A stretch of 64,000 nt of DNA, from contig NZ_NXIE01000005.1 in NCBI RefSeq assembly GCF_004116625.1, positions 1-64,000 on the forward strand, given 5' to 3'. Below, one piece after another: positions 35,467-53,073 of this stretch. The DNA is from Halarcobacter mediterraneus (GTDB lineage: Bacteria; Campylobacterota; Campylobacteria; Campylobacterales; Arcobacteraceae). The notes beneath the pieces were generated by a model. The model had not been told where the DNA came from. It searched no databases and saw only the letters and a program-made list of their open reading frames with translations. The first letter of the stretch is position 1. Every line of letters begins with the position of its first letter. The position numbers were made by a program, and so were the translations under genes.

Positions 35467-38037
35467 ATGAAGAAGTATCATATAATTAGTGTTATTGCAA
35501 GTGGAGTTTTATTATTAGGAACAAGCTTGAATGCACTAAGTTTAGAAGAGAGTGTTAAGGAATCTTTACATACAAATCCAATTGTAAAAGAGAGACTTAA
35601 GAACTTTAGAGAAGTTCAACAAGATTTAAATATTGCAGAATCTGAATGGTATCCATCTTTGGACTATAGAGCAACTTTTGGAAGAAATTCTGCTGGAGAA
35701 CTAAAAGATTATGACGAAGATGACAAGTATAAACATCAAATAGAAGATGAAACTTATAATAATTATACACAATCTTTAAAATTAACTCAAAATATTTTTA
35801 ATGGTTTTAGTACTACAAATAAGATTGACTATCAAAAAGCAAGAATTTTAGCTGCTGCACATCATTATATAGAAAATGCAAATGATGTTGCCTTTCAGAT
35901 GGTGGGTTCTTATTTAGACACAATTAGAACGTATAGACTTTTACAAAATGCTAAAGATAATGTTAAAGTAAATGAAAAAATCTTTGAAGATGTTCAATCT
36001 TTATTTGATACAGGACTTACAACAAAATCAGAAATGACAAAAATACATTCTTCTTTATCTTTGGCTAAATCAAATTTAGTAGTACAACAAAATAATATGA
36101 TAGACAAAGGTTTTAGATTTAAAAGACTTTTAGGAAGAAATGTAAAAGTTTCAGATTTATCTTTACCAAAACTTAATTATGTAATGCCAGAAAGTTTAGA
36201 AAGAGCAACAATATTTGCTATTAATAATAATCCTTCAATACTTGTAAGTAACTATAATATTAAGGGAGCACAAAGTCTTTATAAAGAGAAAAAAAGTAAG
36301 TATTATCCAAAAGTTGATTTAGAAATTGAGCAATTATATAATGATGTAAGTGCTAGAAACAATTATGATAGTCCAGATGATAGAACTAGAGCATACATTA
36401 CATTATCTTGGAATTTATATAAAGGTGGAGCTCATCAAGCAGATATCCAAAAAAGTAGAAGTTCAATTAATAGAGAAGTTGAAATTCAAAGAGATTTAAA
36501 AAGACAAACAATAGAGAGTTTAGAATTATCTTGGTCAGCTTATGAGATGTTAACAGAGCAGTTAAAGGAACTATATAAATATTATGAATATAGTGAAGAA
36601 ACTTTAGCAAGTTATCAAAGTGAATATGAGATGGGAAGAAGAACTTTACTTGACTTACTTTCTGCTCAAAATGATTTAATAAATTCTAAAAATCAAATTA
36701 TTAATGCTGAAACAGACAAGCTTTTTGCACAATATAGAATATTGGATGCAATGGGATTATTAGTTAGTTCAATTTTGGATGAAAATGAATATAGTAATAT
36801 TGTTTACCCAAGTAAAAAGCCTTTTGAAATTGAAGAAGATAGTTTACCTGTAAAATTAGACGTGGATAAAGATGGTGTAGTTGATAGTGTTGATATTTGT
36901 GATAATTCTTTAGTTGGAGATAATATCAAACCAACTGGATGTGTTCAAATTGAAACTGATAGTGATTTTGATGGAGTTCCTAATACTAAAGACTCTTGTC
37001 CAAATACAACTTTAGGGGCATTTGTTGATGAAGAAGGTTGTGCTTTAGAAGATGGAAAGAATAAATTTGAAGCTGAGCAAAGAATTTATTTAGATGAAAT
37101 TCCTAAGTATAATGAACAAAGTCCTAAAAAATCAGAAAAATTAGGTTTATATGATTATGAATTTAATATTGCAGCAAATAAAAATGTTGAATCAACAAAA
37201 CTTGATAAACATTTGATGTATGATAATTTTGAACTAATTAAAAGATTTGATTTTATTAATATGAATAATTTTGATGCAACTAATGAAGCGTATAACAATA
37301 ATATTAAAGATATTGCTAAAAAAATAAACTCTTATGATAGAGATGATATTACAGTAACTGTAATAGGCCATACTCAAAATATGAAGAATAGTGAAGATAG
37401 TTATAATAAAGCCTTAGACTATTCTAAGACAATAACAGAATTACTAATTGAAAATGGTGTAAATAAAGAAAAATTAGTTTCTCAATCAAGAGTAGATTAT
37501 GATAATTTATTTTTAGAAACTGATAAACATGATATTAATAATGTAGTTGCAGTTTCATTGTATATTCCTAAAACTAAAGAAACAGTTGTTTTAGATGATG
37601 ATAAAGATGGTGTAATTAATGAATTAGATAAATGTCCAAATACTGCACCAGGATATACTGTTGATGAAGAAGGTTGTACAAATAAAATTAATCTTGAAGT
37701 ATTATTTGAAAAGGATTCTTCTAAAATAAAAGAAGATACAAAAGAAAAAGTATTAGCATTTGCAAAATTTTTAGTTGATAATAAAGAGTTTAATACTGTA
37801 ATCACTGGACATGCAAGTAAAGAGAGTGAAAAAAGTTCTGCAAAGTATAACAAATATTTATCAGAACAAAGAGCAAACGTAATTAAAACTCTTTTAATTG
37901 CAAATGGAGTTAGTGAATCAAGAGTAAAAGCTCAAGGAAAAGGTTTTGAGGAACCAGTAGCTAATAATAATACAAAAGAAGGAAGAAGTTTAAATAGAAG
38001 AATAGAAGCTGAATTAATAAATATAAATAAACAATAA
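35467..38037 (+). CDS. TolC-type outer membrane channel fused to TSP3 and two OmpA-like domains
   Basis: An 856-residue outer membrane channel protein, probably the LapE role in type I secretion. A signal peptide ends near ALS (about residue 24). A full TolC/OEP domain spans about 26-445. Thrombospondin type 3-like calcium repeats (DKDGVVDSVD at 467, DSDFDGVPNTKDSCPNT, DDDKDGVINELDKCPNT near 710) separate a degenerate OmpA-like domain (587-702) from a canonical one (742-855) with TGHAS and NRRIEAEL. I start at 35467, which has AGGAAG upstream and gives a proper signal peptide; the frame upstream to 35422 adds 15 residues without one. The OmpA part should anchor the exporter to peptidoglycan. 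Usual TolC proteins stop near 450 residues. Confidence 0.9.
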   Translation: MKKYHIISVIASGVLLLGTSLNALSLEESVKESLHTNPIVKERLKNFREVQQDLNIAESEWYPSLDYRATFGRNSAGELKDYDEDDKYKHQIEDETYNNYTQSLKLTQNIFNGFSTTNKIDYQKARILAAAHHYIENANDVAFQMVGSYLDTIRTYRLLQNAKDNVKVNEKIFEDVQSLFDTGLTTKSEMTKIHSSLSLAKSNLVVQQNNMIDKGFRFKRLLGRNVKVSDLSLPKLNYVMPESLERATIFAINNNPSILVSNYNIKGAQSLYKEKKSKYYPKVDLEIEQLYNDVSARNNYDSPDDRTRAYITLSWNLYKGGAHQADIQKSRSSINREVEIQRDLKRQTIESLELSWSAYEMLTEQLKELYKYYEYSEETLASYQSEYEMGRRTLLDLLSAQNDLINSKNQIINAETDKLFAQYRILDAMGLLVSSILDENEYSNIVYPSKKPFEIEEDSLPVKLDVDKDGVVDSVDICDNSLVGDNIKPTGCVQIETDSDFDGVPNTKDSCPNTTLGAFVDEEGCALEDGKNKFEAEQRIYLDEIPKYNEQSPKKSEKLGLYDYEFNIAANKNVESTKLDKHLMYDNFELIKRFDFINMNNFDATNEAYNNNIKDIAKKINSYDRDDITVTVIGHTQNMKNSEDSYNKALDYSKTITELLIENGVNKEKLVSQSRVDYDNLFLETDKHDINNVVAVSLYIPKTKETVVLDDDKDGVINELDKCPNTAPGYTVDEEGCTNKINLEVLFEKDSSKIKEDTKEKVLAFAKFLVDNKEFNTVITGHASKESEKSSAKYNKYLSEQRANVIKTLLIANGVSESRVKAQGKGFEEPVANNNTKEGRSLNRRIEAELININKQ

Positions 38038-38048
38038 GAAGAGATAAC

Positions 38049-40202
38049 TTGATATATCATTCTCCTAAAAAAGATAATTTATTAGAATCTTTAGTTTTAT
38101 ATACAAAATTATTTCATAAACCTTATTCTTCAGATTCTTTAATGTCAGGTTTGCCAGTTGATGCAAACTTGACAGAACAATTATTATTTTCTAAAAATAG
38201 TTCTAGGTCTTTATTTTCAAGAGCTGCATCAAGAGCAGGATTAAAAACTATTTTAATAGAAAGAACACTAAAAGACATTTTACAGTTACAATTACCAGCA
38301 ATAATTTTATTATCAAATAATAATAGTTGTATTTTAGAAAGTTTTTTAGAAAATAAGAAAAAAGCAAAAGTAATTTTTCCTGGGGATGAACCTTTAGAAG
38401 AAGTTGTTGAGCTTGAAGAATTAGAAAAAGAGTATCTAGGTTATGCTTTTATGTTAAAAAAAGCCTTCGAGTATGAAGATTCAAATAACAATAAAACTTT
38501 AGACTTAAAAAATCACAAACATTGGTTTTGGAATACTTTAGGTTTTTCAAAAAAGATTTATTTAGATTGTATTTTGGCTTCTATTTTAATAAATCTTTTT
38601 GTTTTAGCAACGCCATTATTTACAATGAATGTTTATGATAGAGTAATCCCTAATAATGCACAAGAAACTCTACTTGTATTTACTATTGGAATTGTATTAG
38701 TATTTCTTTTAGATGGGGCTTTAAAATTTTTAAGGTCATATTTTTTAGAAATGGCAGGTAAAAAAAGTGATATTATTATGTCTTCTATTATTTTTGAAAA
38801 AGTAATTGATTTAAAAATGCAAGCCCACCCCAAATCAGTAGGTTCATTTGCAAATAACTTAAAAAGTTTTGATAGCATAAGATCTTTTTTAACAAATGCA
38901 ACTTTAAGTGTACTTATTGATTTCCCTTTTTCTATTTTATTTTTATTAGTAATTTTTTATATTGCAGGGATTATGGTTTTTGTGCCACTTTTCATCATCA
39001 TTCTTATTCTTCTTTATGCACTTATTATAAAAAAACCATTACAAAAAAGTATTGAAAGTACTTATGAAGCAAGTGCTAAAAAAAATGGAATATTAGTTGA
39101 ATCTTTACATAATATAGAAACAATAAAAGCACAAGGACTATCAAGTAATGTTCAATATGATTGGGAAGAGTCAACAGGAGAAATAGCAAATAAAAGTTTA
39201 AAGTCAAAACTTATTTCTTCTTCTATTCCAACTGTTACAGGATTATTAATTGGATTGAATACTGTATTAATTATTGTAATTGGAGTATATCAAATTCAAA
39301 ACTTTGAACTCACAATGGGAGGTTTAATAGCTGCAATGATTCTTTCTTCTAGAGCAATTGCACCTATGGGACAAATAGCGGCATTAATTTCAAATTATGA
39401 AGATGCAAAAACTTCTTACAAAATGTTAGATGAAATTGTTAATAAACCTTTAGAAAGACCCCTTGCTAAAGAGTTTGTAAAAAGACCTTCTTTAAAAGGA
39501 GATATAGAATTTAGAAATGTGAGCTTTAAATATCCAGATTCAGAAGCTTATGCTTTAGATAATGTTAGTTTTACAATAAAAGAAGGAGAAAAGGTTGCTT
39601 TTATTGGAAAAATAGGTTCAGGAAAAAGTACAATCACAAAACTTATTTTAAAACTATATGAACCAGACAGTGGTTCTATTTTAATAGATGGAATTGATAT
39701 TTCTCAAATTGACCCAGCAGATTTAAGAAAGAGTGTATCTTATGTTCCTCAAGATATTCATCTTTTTAGGGGAACTATTAAAAATAATATTCTTGGAGCC
39801 TATAGATTTGTTGATGATGAGTGGTTATTAAAATGTTCTAAAACAAGTACAACAGATGATTTTGTAAAACTTCATCCTCTGGGGTATGATATGCAAATAG
39901 GAGAAAGGGGATTAGGACTTTCAGGAGGACAACGTCAAAGTGTAGCAATAGCAAGAGCTTTAATAGGAAATTGTGATACTTATTTATTTGATGAACCAAC
40001 AAATGCTATGGATCAAACAACTGAATCAAAAGTATTAAAAAATTTAAAAGAAGATATTGAAAACAAAACTTTAATTTTAATAACACAAAAAATGAATATG
40101 CTTGATTTAACTTCAAGAATTATTGTTATGAATCATGGTAAAAAAGTTTTAGATGGAAATAAAAAAGAAATTCTTCAAAAATTAGGAACAGTAAATGGCT
40201 AA
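38049..40202 (+). CDS. lapB: Type I secretion ABC exporter, LapB type
   Basis: A 717-residue exporter. An N-terminal C39 peptidase-like domain (about 1-140) lacks the catalytic Cys, as in the non-cleaving RTX/LapB class. Six membrane helices (about 165-430) follow, then the nucleotide-binding domain with Walker A GKIGSGKST, LSGGQRQ, Walker B YLFDEPT and the switch region ITQKM, where a His is usual. It energises secretion of the adhesin. The start is TTG at 38049; the first ATG would remove much of the peptidase-like domain. The last 8 nt overlap the next gene. Confidence 0.92.
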   Translation: MIYHSPKKDNLLESLVLYTKLFHKPYSSDSLMSGLPVDANLTEQLLFSKNSSRSLFSRAASRAGLKTILIERTLKDILQLQLPAIILLSNNNSCILESFLENKKKAKVIFPGDEPLEEVVELEELEKEYLGYAFMLKKAFEYEDSNNNKTLDLKNHKHWFWNTLGFSKKIYLDCILASILINLFVLATPLFTMNVYDRVIPNNAQETLLVFTIGIVLVFLLDGALKFLRSYFLEMAGKKSDIIMSSIIFEKVIDLKMQAHPKSVGSFANNLKSFDSIRSFLTNATLSVLIDFPFSILFLLVIFYIAGIMVFVPLFIIILILLYALIIKKPLQKSIESTYEASAKKNGILVESLHNIETIKAQGLSSNVQYDWEESTGEIANKSLKSKLISSSIPTVTGLLIGLNTVLIIVIGVYQIQNFELTMGGLIAAMILSSRAIAPMGQIAALISNYEDAKTSYKMLDEIVNKPLERPLAKEFVKRPSLKGDIEFRNVSFKYPDSEAYALDNVSFTIKEGEKVAFIGKIGSGKSTITKLILKLYEPDSGSILIDGIDISQIDPADLRKSVSYVPQDIHLFRGTIKNNILGAYRFVDDEWLLKCSKTSTTDDFVKLHPLGYDMQIGERGLGLSGGQRQSVAIARALIGNCDTYLFDEPTNAMDQTTESKVLKNLKEDIENKTLILITQKMNMLDLTSRIIVMNHGKKVLDGNKKEILQKLGTVNG

Positions 40203-41574
40203 TTTAAAAGAAATAAAAGAAGCTTTTTTTAACAAAAATACTCCTAAGATAAATAAAAATTTAACTAAACATGATTATGAATATATGAAAAGTTTAAGTT
40301 CAGCTGTAATTTATAATCGACCTAAAAAGTTACATTGGGTTCTTATATCTTTTGTTATAACTATTTTTTCTTTTATTATTTGGGCATCATTTGCACAAAT
40401 AGATGAAATAGCAAGAGGTCATGGGAAGGTTGTTCCTAGTGGACAAAATCAAATTATACAAAATCTAGAAGGTGGAATAGTTTCTGAAATTTTGGTAAGA
40501 GAGGGAGATTTTGTAGAAAAAGACCAAATTCTATTACGAATTAGTAATGAAAAATCTTCTTCAACTTTAATATCAAATGAAATAAAAACACAATACTTAA
40601 AAGCACAAATAAAAAGACTTGAAGCTCAATTAAAAGAAGAACCTTTTGAATATCAAGAAAGTGAAAATAAAACTTTAAATGATTTTTTTAAAAATGAAAA
40701 AGAGTTATATCTAAGTAATATGAATCAAATAGATTCTAAAGTTCAAATTTTAAAAGAACAAAATAAACAAAAACAAAGTGAGCTAAAAGATGTACGACAA
40801 ACAATTAAACATTTAAAGTTTTCTGTTGATGCAATTGAAAAAGAAGTTAAAATGACCGAACCTATGGTAAAAAGAGGGATTCGTTCAGAAGTAGATTTCT
40901 TAAAACTACAAAGAGAAGAGAGTGAAGCTAAACAAAAACTTCAAAGTGCAATTCTTTCTGTTAATCGAATAAAATCAGAAACAAGTGAAATAGAAAAAAA
41001 GATAAAGGAAACTCTTGAAGTTTTTAAATCTCAAACCCAAGAAAAGTTAAATGAAGCTGTAACTTCATTAAAAGATTTAGAAGCAAATGCAGTAGCTTCT
41101 CTTGATCAAGTATCAAGAACTATTGTAAAGTCTCCCTCAAATGGAATTGTTCAAACTCTTCATATAAATACTATTGGGGGATCAATTAAACCTGCACAAG
41201 ATTTAATAGAGATTGTACCTACTGATTATAATTTAATTGTTGAGGTGAAAATTCTACCTTCAGATATTGCATTTATATATCAAGGGCAAAAAGCAATAGT
41301 GAAGTTTTCAGCTTATGATTTTTCTATTTATGGAGGATTAGAAGGGGAGGTTATAAATATTTCACCTGATACAATCACAGAAAAAGATGATAAAACTTAT
41401 TATTTAGTAAGAATCAAAACAGAAAAAAACTATATTGGAACAGAAGAAAAACAAATGAAGATTATTCCTGGAATGGTAGCTGATGTTGATATTATCACTG
41501 GCAAAAAAACCATTTTAGATTATATTTTAAAACCAATATTAAAAACCAAGCAATATACCTTTACGGAGAGATAA
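40195..41574 (+). CDS. lapC: Type I secretion membrane-fusion protein, LapC/HlyD type
   Basis: A 459-residue periplasmic adaptor linking the ABC exporter to the TolC channel. It has one membrane helix (about 50-70), a lipoyl-type half-motif (GHGKVVPSGQNQIIQNLEGGIVSEILVREGD near 82-112), a long coiled coil (about 140-300), the second lipoyl half (VKSPSNGIVQTL) and a beta-barrel domain. The C-terminus carries the PGMVADVDIITGKKTILDY signature of HlyD. It overlaps lapB by 8 nt and the following regulator by 1 nt. Confidence 0.93.
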   Translation: MANLKEIKEAFFNKNTPKINKNLTKHDYEYMKSLSSAVIYNRPKKLHWVLISFVITIFSFIIWASFAQIDEIARGHGKVVPSGQNQIIQNLEGGIVSEILVREGDFVEKDQILLRISNEKSSSTLISNEIKTQYLKAQIKRLEAQLKEEPFEYQESENKTLNDFFKNEKELYLSNMNQIDSKVQILKEQNKQKQSELKDVRQTIKHLKFSVDAIEKEVKMTEPMVKRGIRSEVDFLKLQREESEAKQKLQSAILSVNRIKSETSEIEKKIKETLEVFKSQTQEKLNEAVTSLKDLEANAVASLDQVSRTIVKSPSNGIVQTLHINTIGGSIKPAQDLIEIVPTDYNLIVEVKILPSDIAFIYQGQKAIVKFSAYDFSIYGGLEGEVINISPDTITEKDDKTYYLVRIKTEKNYIGTEEKQMKIIPGMVADVDIITGKKTILDYILKPILKTKQYTFTER

Positions 41575-42173
41575 TGAAAATAGTAGTTTATAGTAGTGAT
41601 ATTGCACTAATTGTTAGATGGGAAAAGTTGTTAAAAGATTATGAACTTAGTATTCTGACAGAAGAAAAAGAACTCTTTTTAGTAAAAGACTCTTTGCTAA
41701 TAATAAATTCAGAATTAAATTCTAAAAATTTAAACTATATCATAGAGTCTATGATAAAAAATAAAAATAAAATACTTATTTTAGATAGAACACCCGAATA
41801 TAAACAAGCACAGAGTTGGCTTTCTAAAGGTGTGAATGGCTATGGAAATTCTCTAATGAGTTCTTCTTTTCTAATTTCAGCAGTAGAAGCGATTTCTAAT
41901 GATTATATCTGGTTGCCTCCTCATATTACAACTGAGTTTTTAAAAAATATGACAATTAATAAAAATAAGAAAAATTTAGAGGAAGAATTATTTTCAGGCT
42001 TGACAAATGCTGAAAAAAAAGTAGCAACTCTTTTAAAAAATGGTTATACAAATATAAATATAAGTGAAGAGCTTAATATTTCAATAAATACTGTGAAAAC
42101 ACATATCAAACATATTTATGAAAAACTTAAAGTAAAGGATAGATTATCCTTTGCTTCTTTATTTACAAATTAA
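41574..42173 (+). CDS. LuxR-type regulator with degenerate receiver domain
   Basis: A 199-residue protein. The first 120 residues have a receiver-like alternation of strands and helices, but the acid pair and phospho-Asp are missing (VKDSLLIINSELNS where the Asp would be). The C-terminus is a canonical LuxR helix-turn-helix: LTNAEKKVATLLKNGYTNINISEELNISINTVKTHIKHIYEKL. Phosphorylation-independent control is therefore likely. It sits between the adaptor and the adhesin, so it probably controls the adhesin or its own operon. CsgD-like regulators have a similar design, but I cannot claim orthology. Confidence 0.88.
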   Translation: MKIVVYSSDIALIVRWEKLLKDYELSILTEEKELFLVKDSLLIINSELNSKNLNYIIESMIKNKNKILILDRTPEYKQAQSWLSKGVNGYGNSLMSSSFLISAVEAISNDYIWLPPHITTEFLKNMTINKNKKNLEEELFSGLTNAEKKVATLLKNGYTNINISEELNISINTVKTHIKHIYEKLKVKDRLSFASLFTN

Positions 42174-42190
42174 AATATAAATCTATTAAT

Positions 42191-42206
42191 TCACCCCTTT
42201 GGGTGA
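42191..42206 (+). promoter_or_regulatory. Short hairpin upstream of the adhesin gene
   Basis: Perfect TCACCC/GGGTGA stem with a 4-nt loop, 18 nt after the regulator stop. There is no T tract. It is the only GC-rich patch in an A-rich 99-nt gap, so it may be a partial terminator or stability element that lets the adhesin be expressed at its own level. Confidence 0.4.
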
Positions 42207-42272
42207 TATACAAAATAAAAAAAAATCACTAAAATTTAAAAATAATAAATAATAGAATAAAAAGGAAAAGCC

Positions 42273-50519
<8,247 letters not shown>

Positions 50520-50522
50520 GGG

Positions 50523-50555
50523 AATAAAGAGATAAATTTTATTTATCTCTTTATT
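50523..50555 (+). terminator. Hairpin after the adhesin gene
   Basis: A perfect 14-bp stem (50523-50536 with 50542-50555) starting 4 nt after the adhesin stop. The T tract is short (TTATTTATTA), so it may stop only part of transcription and let some reach the protease and receptor genes. Confidence 0.55.
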
Positions 50556-50575
50556 TATTAGGATAAAATTACTCT

Positions 50576-51178
50576 ATGAAAGTTTTTATACTCATTTTAT
50601 TTTTTGTATTTTCTATTTCTCAAGCGGATTTTAATTCTACAGATCTAATAAAGAAAGTAGAAAAAAAATATAATAGATTTGCAAAAAATAGGTTTATTGC
50701 TTTAAATAGAACAATAAAAAGAGCATCAAAAAAAAATGAGTTAAAAAAATTAGAAATGATAAATGACTTTTTTAATTCTGTTCCTTATGGTGATGATAAA
50801 GATATTTATGGAGTAAGTGATTATTGGGCTACACCTTATGAATTTTTAGGAAAAGATAAAGGTGATTGTGAAGATTATGTTATAGCTAAATATTTTGTAT
50901 TAAAGTATTTAGGTGTTTCTACCAAAAAGATGTTTTTATCTTATGTTAGATTAGAAGGTTCAAATGAAGCTCATATGGTTCTTTCCTATTTTGAAACACC
51001 TACTTCAGAGCCTTTGATTTTAGATAGTATTAGAAAAAGAATTTTTAAAGCTTCAAAAAGAAAAGATTTAAAACCAATATACAATTTCAATCCAAATATT
51101 TTAAAAAATGGTAAAAAAACAGCTGCCCATAGAAAATGGGATAAATTATTAAAAAACTTTAGGGAGAATAAAATATGA
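50576..51178 (+). CDS. lapG: LapG-type periplasmic cysteine protease (BTLCP family)
   Basis: A 200-residue transglutaminase-like protease with a signal peptide (MKVFILILFFVFSISQA). The catalytic triad is visible: Cys98 in KGDCEDY, His133 in EAHMVL and Asp150 in LDSIRK. LapG homologues cleave the retention module of a LapA-class adhesin to release it, and are held inactive by LapD. Its place just after the adhesin and overlapping the LapD-like gene by 4 nt (ATGA) supports that role. Confidence 0.93.
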   Translation: MKVFILILFFVFSISQADFNSTDLIKKVEKKYNRFAKNRFIALNRTIKRASKKNELKKLEMINDFFNSVPYGDDKDIYGVSDYWATPYEFLGKDKGDCEDYVIAKYFVLKYLGVSTKKMFLSYVRLEGSNEAHMVLSYFETPTSEPLILDSIRKRIFKASKRKDLKPIYNFNPNILKNGKKTAAHRKWDKLLKNFRENKI

Positions 51179-53073
51179 GTCTATTTAAACAAATTTCAAT
51201 TTTACTATCAATTGTTTTTACAATATTATTTATATTAATAGCAAGTATAAGTTTTAATGAGATAAAAGACTCTGCTCAAAAGTCATTATATCAAAATGTT
51301 CAAAATAGTGTATCAAATATAAGTTTATCCATAACAAATGCACAAGCTGATATTAGTACAATTAAAACTGTATTAAATGCAAGTTTTGACAATGGTAATT
51401 ATGAAAAAATAATATTTAAAGATTTAGATAATAATATAGTACATCAAAGAGGAAAAAAAGAAGAATCCCTTGAAAAAAAGTTTCCTCTATGGTTTTTAAA
51501 TTTTGTAAATATTGATGAAGTTTCTGCTTCTTCGACAATCTCACAAGGTTGGACAGTATTAGGTACACTTGAAGTTTTTGCTGATAGAGATATTTTTTAT
51601 AATCAAATTTATGCAATTTTCATAAATCTAATTATTACTTTAGTTATAACTTTTATTGTATTTTTATTTGTTCTTTCTTTACTTTTTAAATCTATTTTAA
51701 AACCTTTAAGTATTATAAAAGAGCAAAGTGACTCTATTATGCAAAATAAGTTTATCTTTCAAAAAAAGATACCTTTTACTTTAGAGTTCAAATCTGTAAC
51801 AATAAGTATAAATAGTATGGTTGAAAAAATTCAAAATATGTTTAATCATGCAAATGAGATATTGAAAAAGAACAAAGAGTTATTGTATGTAGATGAATTA
51901 ACAAAGCTATATAATAGAAGATATTTAATATTAAAAACAAGTGAATATTTAGAAGAAAATAGCATAAATCATTTAGGTTACATAATCTCAATAGTTTTAA
52001 CAAGAATTGATTTATTAAATAAAAAAGTAGGATATAAAAAAGCTGATAAACTATTTATAGAAATGGCAAATATTATGAAAGAATTAACATTAGTTAATGA
52101 ATCTAATATCATATCTAGAACTAATGCTGCTGAATTTATAATTATTCTGCCAAGGACCAAAGAAAATGATGCAAAAAATATTGCAAAACAATTATCTATA
52201 AGCTTGAATAAAATATTAAAAAATATAAAAGATGAAGATATAAAACTTTATATGGGGCTTTGTACTTTTGAAGGTGAAAGAAATCATAGTGATTTACTTA
52301 GTAAAATAGATTATACTCTTTCTCAATCAAAGATTTTACAAGATAAAGATTATTTTTATATGAAAAATGATGATGTTTATGAGACAAGAGACAATTGGAG
52401 AGAATTAATAAATACAGCATTAAAAGAAAATGATTATTTTAATATTTTATATAGAGATGTTCTTGATATTGATTCTAAAGAGATTGTTTATAAAACAATT
52501 AGTTTTGAAATCAAAACAAAAAATAAGACATATTCATATGGTGAATTTATAGCTTCGGTAATTGAATTAAATTTATTAGAAGAAGTATACTTAAATATTA
52601 TTTCAAAAGTGTTAAATATTCATAGATATAATAAGAAAATATCAATTCAAATACCTAGTAATTTTATTGAAAATATATCTTTTGAAAAATTAAGAAATAT
52701 TTTTGATAAAAATAATAGTTTTAAAAATATCATTTTTGAATTAGAAGAAGACTCTTTTGTAAAGTATTATTATAACTCTTTAGCTTTTATAAATATTATT
52801 GAAGAATATGGTTTTGATATTGCTATTTTTAATTTTATGGGAATAAGTGATGATTATAATTATTTAAAATCAAAAAAAATAGAATATATAAAAGTAAATC
52901 AAAAGTTTTTAGAAACAGTAGAAAATCTAGATGCTTTAAATATGGTTAAGATGTCTTTAGGTATAAAATTAATTGCAACATCAATTAATACTAAAGAAGA
53001 ATTAAATGCTTTAAAAAACAAAGATATAAAATTAATTGCAGGGAAGATTACAGAAGGAATACTTTACAAGTAA
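51175..53073 (+). CDS. lapD: LapD-type c-di-GMP receptor with degenerate GGDEF and EAL domains
   Basis: A 632-residue inner membrane receptor. Helix 1 (about 8-28), a periplasmic LapD_MoxY-like domain (30-145, with the W in GWTVLGTLEVFADRD), helix 2 (about 148-172), HAMP, then GGDEF and EAL domains. The GGDEF site reads RTNAAEF (315-321), and the EAL start reads SFEIK (443-447), so neither cyclase nor phosphodiesterase activity is expected. The known role is to bind c-di-GMP and sequester LapG. The start overlaps the lapG stop. It overlaps the convergent regulator gene by 10 nt. Confidence 0.92.
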   Translation: MSLFKQISILLSIVFTILFILIASISFNEIKDSAQKSLYQNVQNSVSNISLSITNAQADISTIKTVLNASFDNGNYEKIIFKDLDNNIVHQRGKKEESLEKKFPLWFLNFVNIDEVSASSTISQGWTVLGTLEVFADRDIFYNQIYAIFINLIITLVITFIVFLFVLSLLFKSILKPLSIIKEQSDSIMQNKFIFQKKIPFTLEFKSVTISINSMVEKIQNMFNHANEILKKNKELLYVDELTKLYNRRYLILKTSEYLEENSINHLGYIISIVLTRIDLLNKKVGYKKADKLFIEMANIMKELTLVNESNIISRTNAAEFIIILPRTKENDAKNIAKQLSISLNKILKNIKDEDIKLYMGLCTFEGERNHSDLLSKIDYTLSQSKILQDKDYFYMKNDDVYETRDNWRELINTALKENDYFNILYRDVLDIDSKEIVYKTISFEIKTKNKTYSYGEFIASVIELNLLEEVYLNIISKVLNIHRYNKKISIQIPSNFIENISFEKLRNIFDKNNSFKNIIFELEEDSFVKYYYNSLAFINIIEEYGFDIAIFNFMGISDDYNYLKSKKIEYIKVNQKFLETVENLDALNMVKMSLGIKLIATSINTKEELNALKNKDIKLIAGKITEGILYK

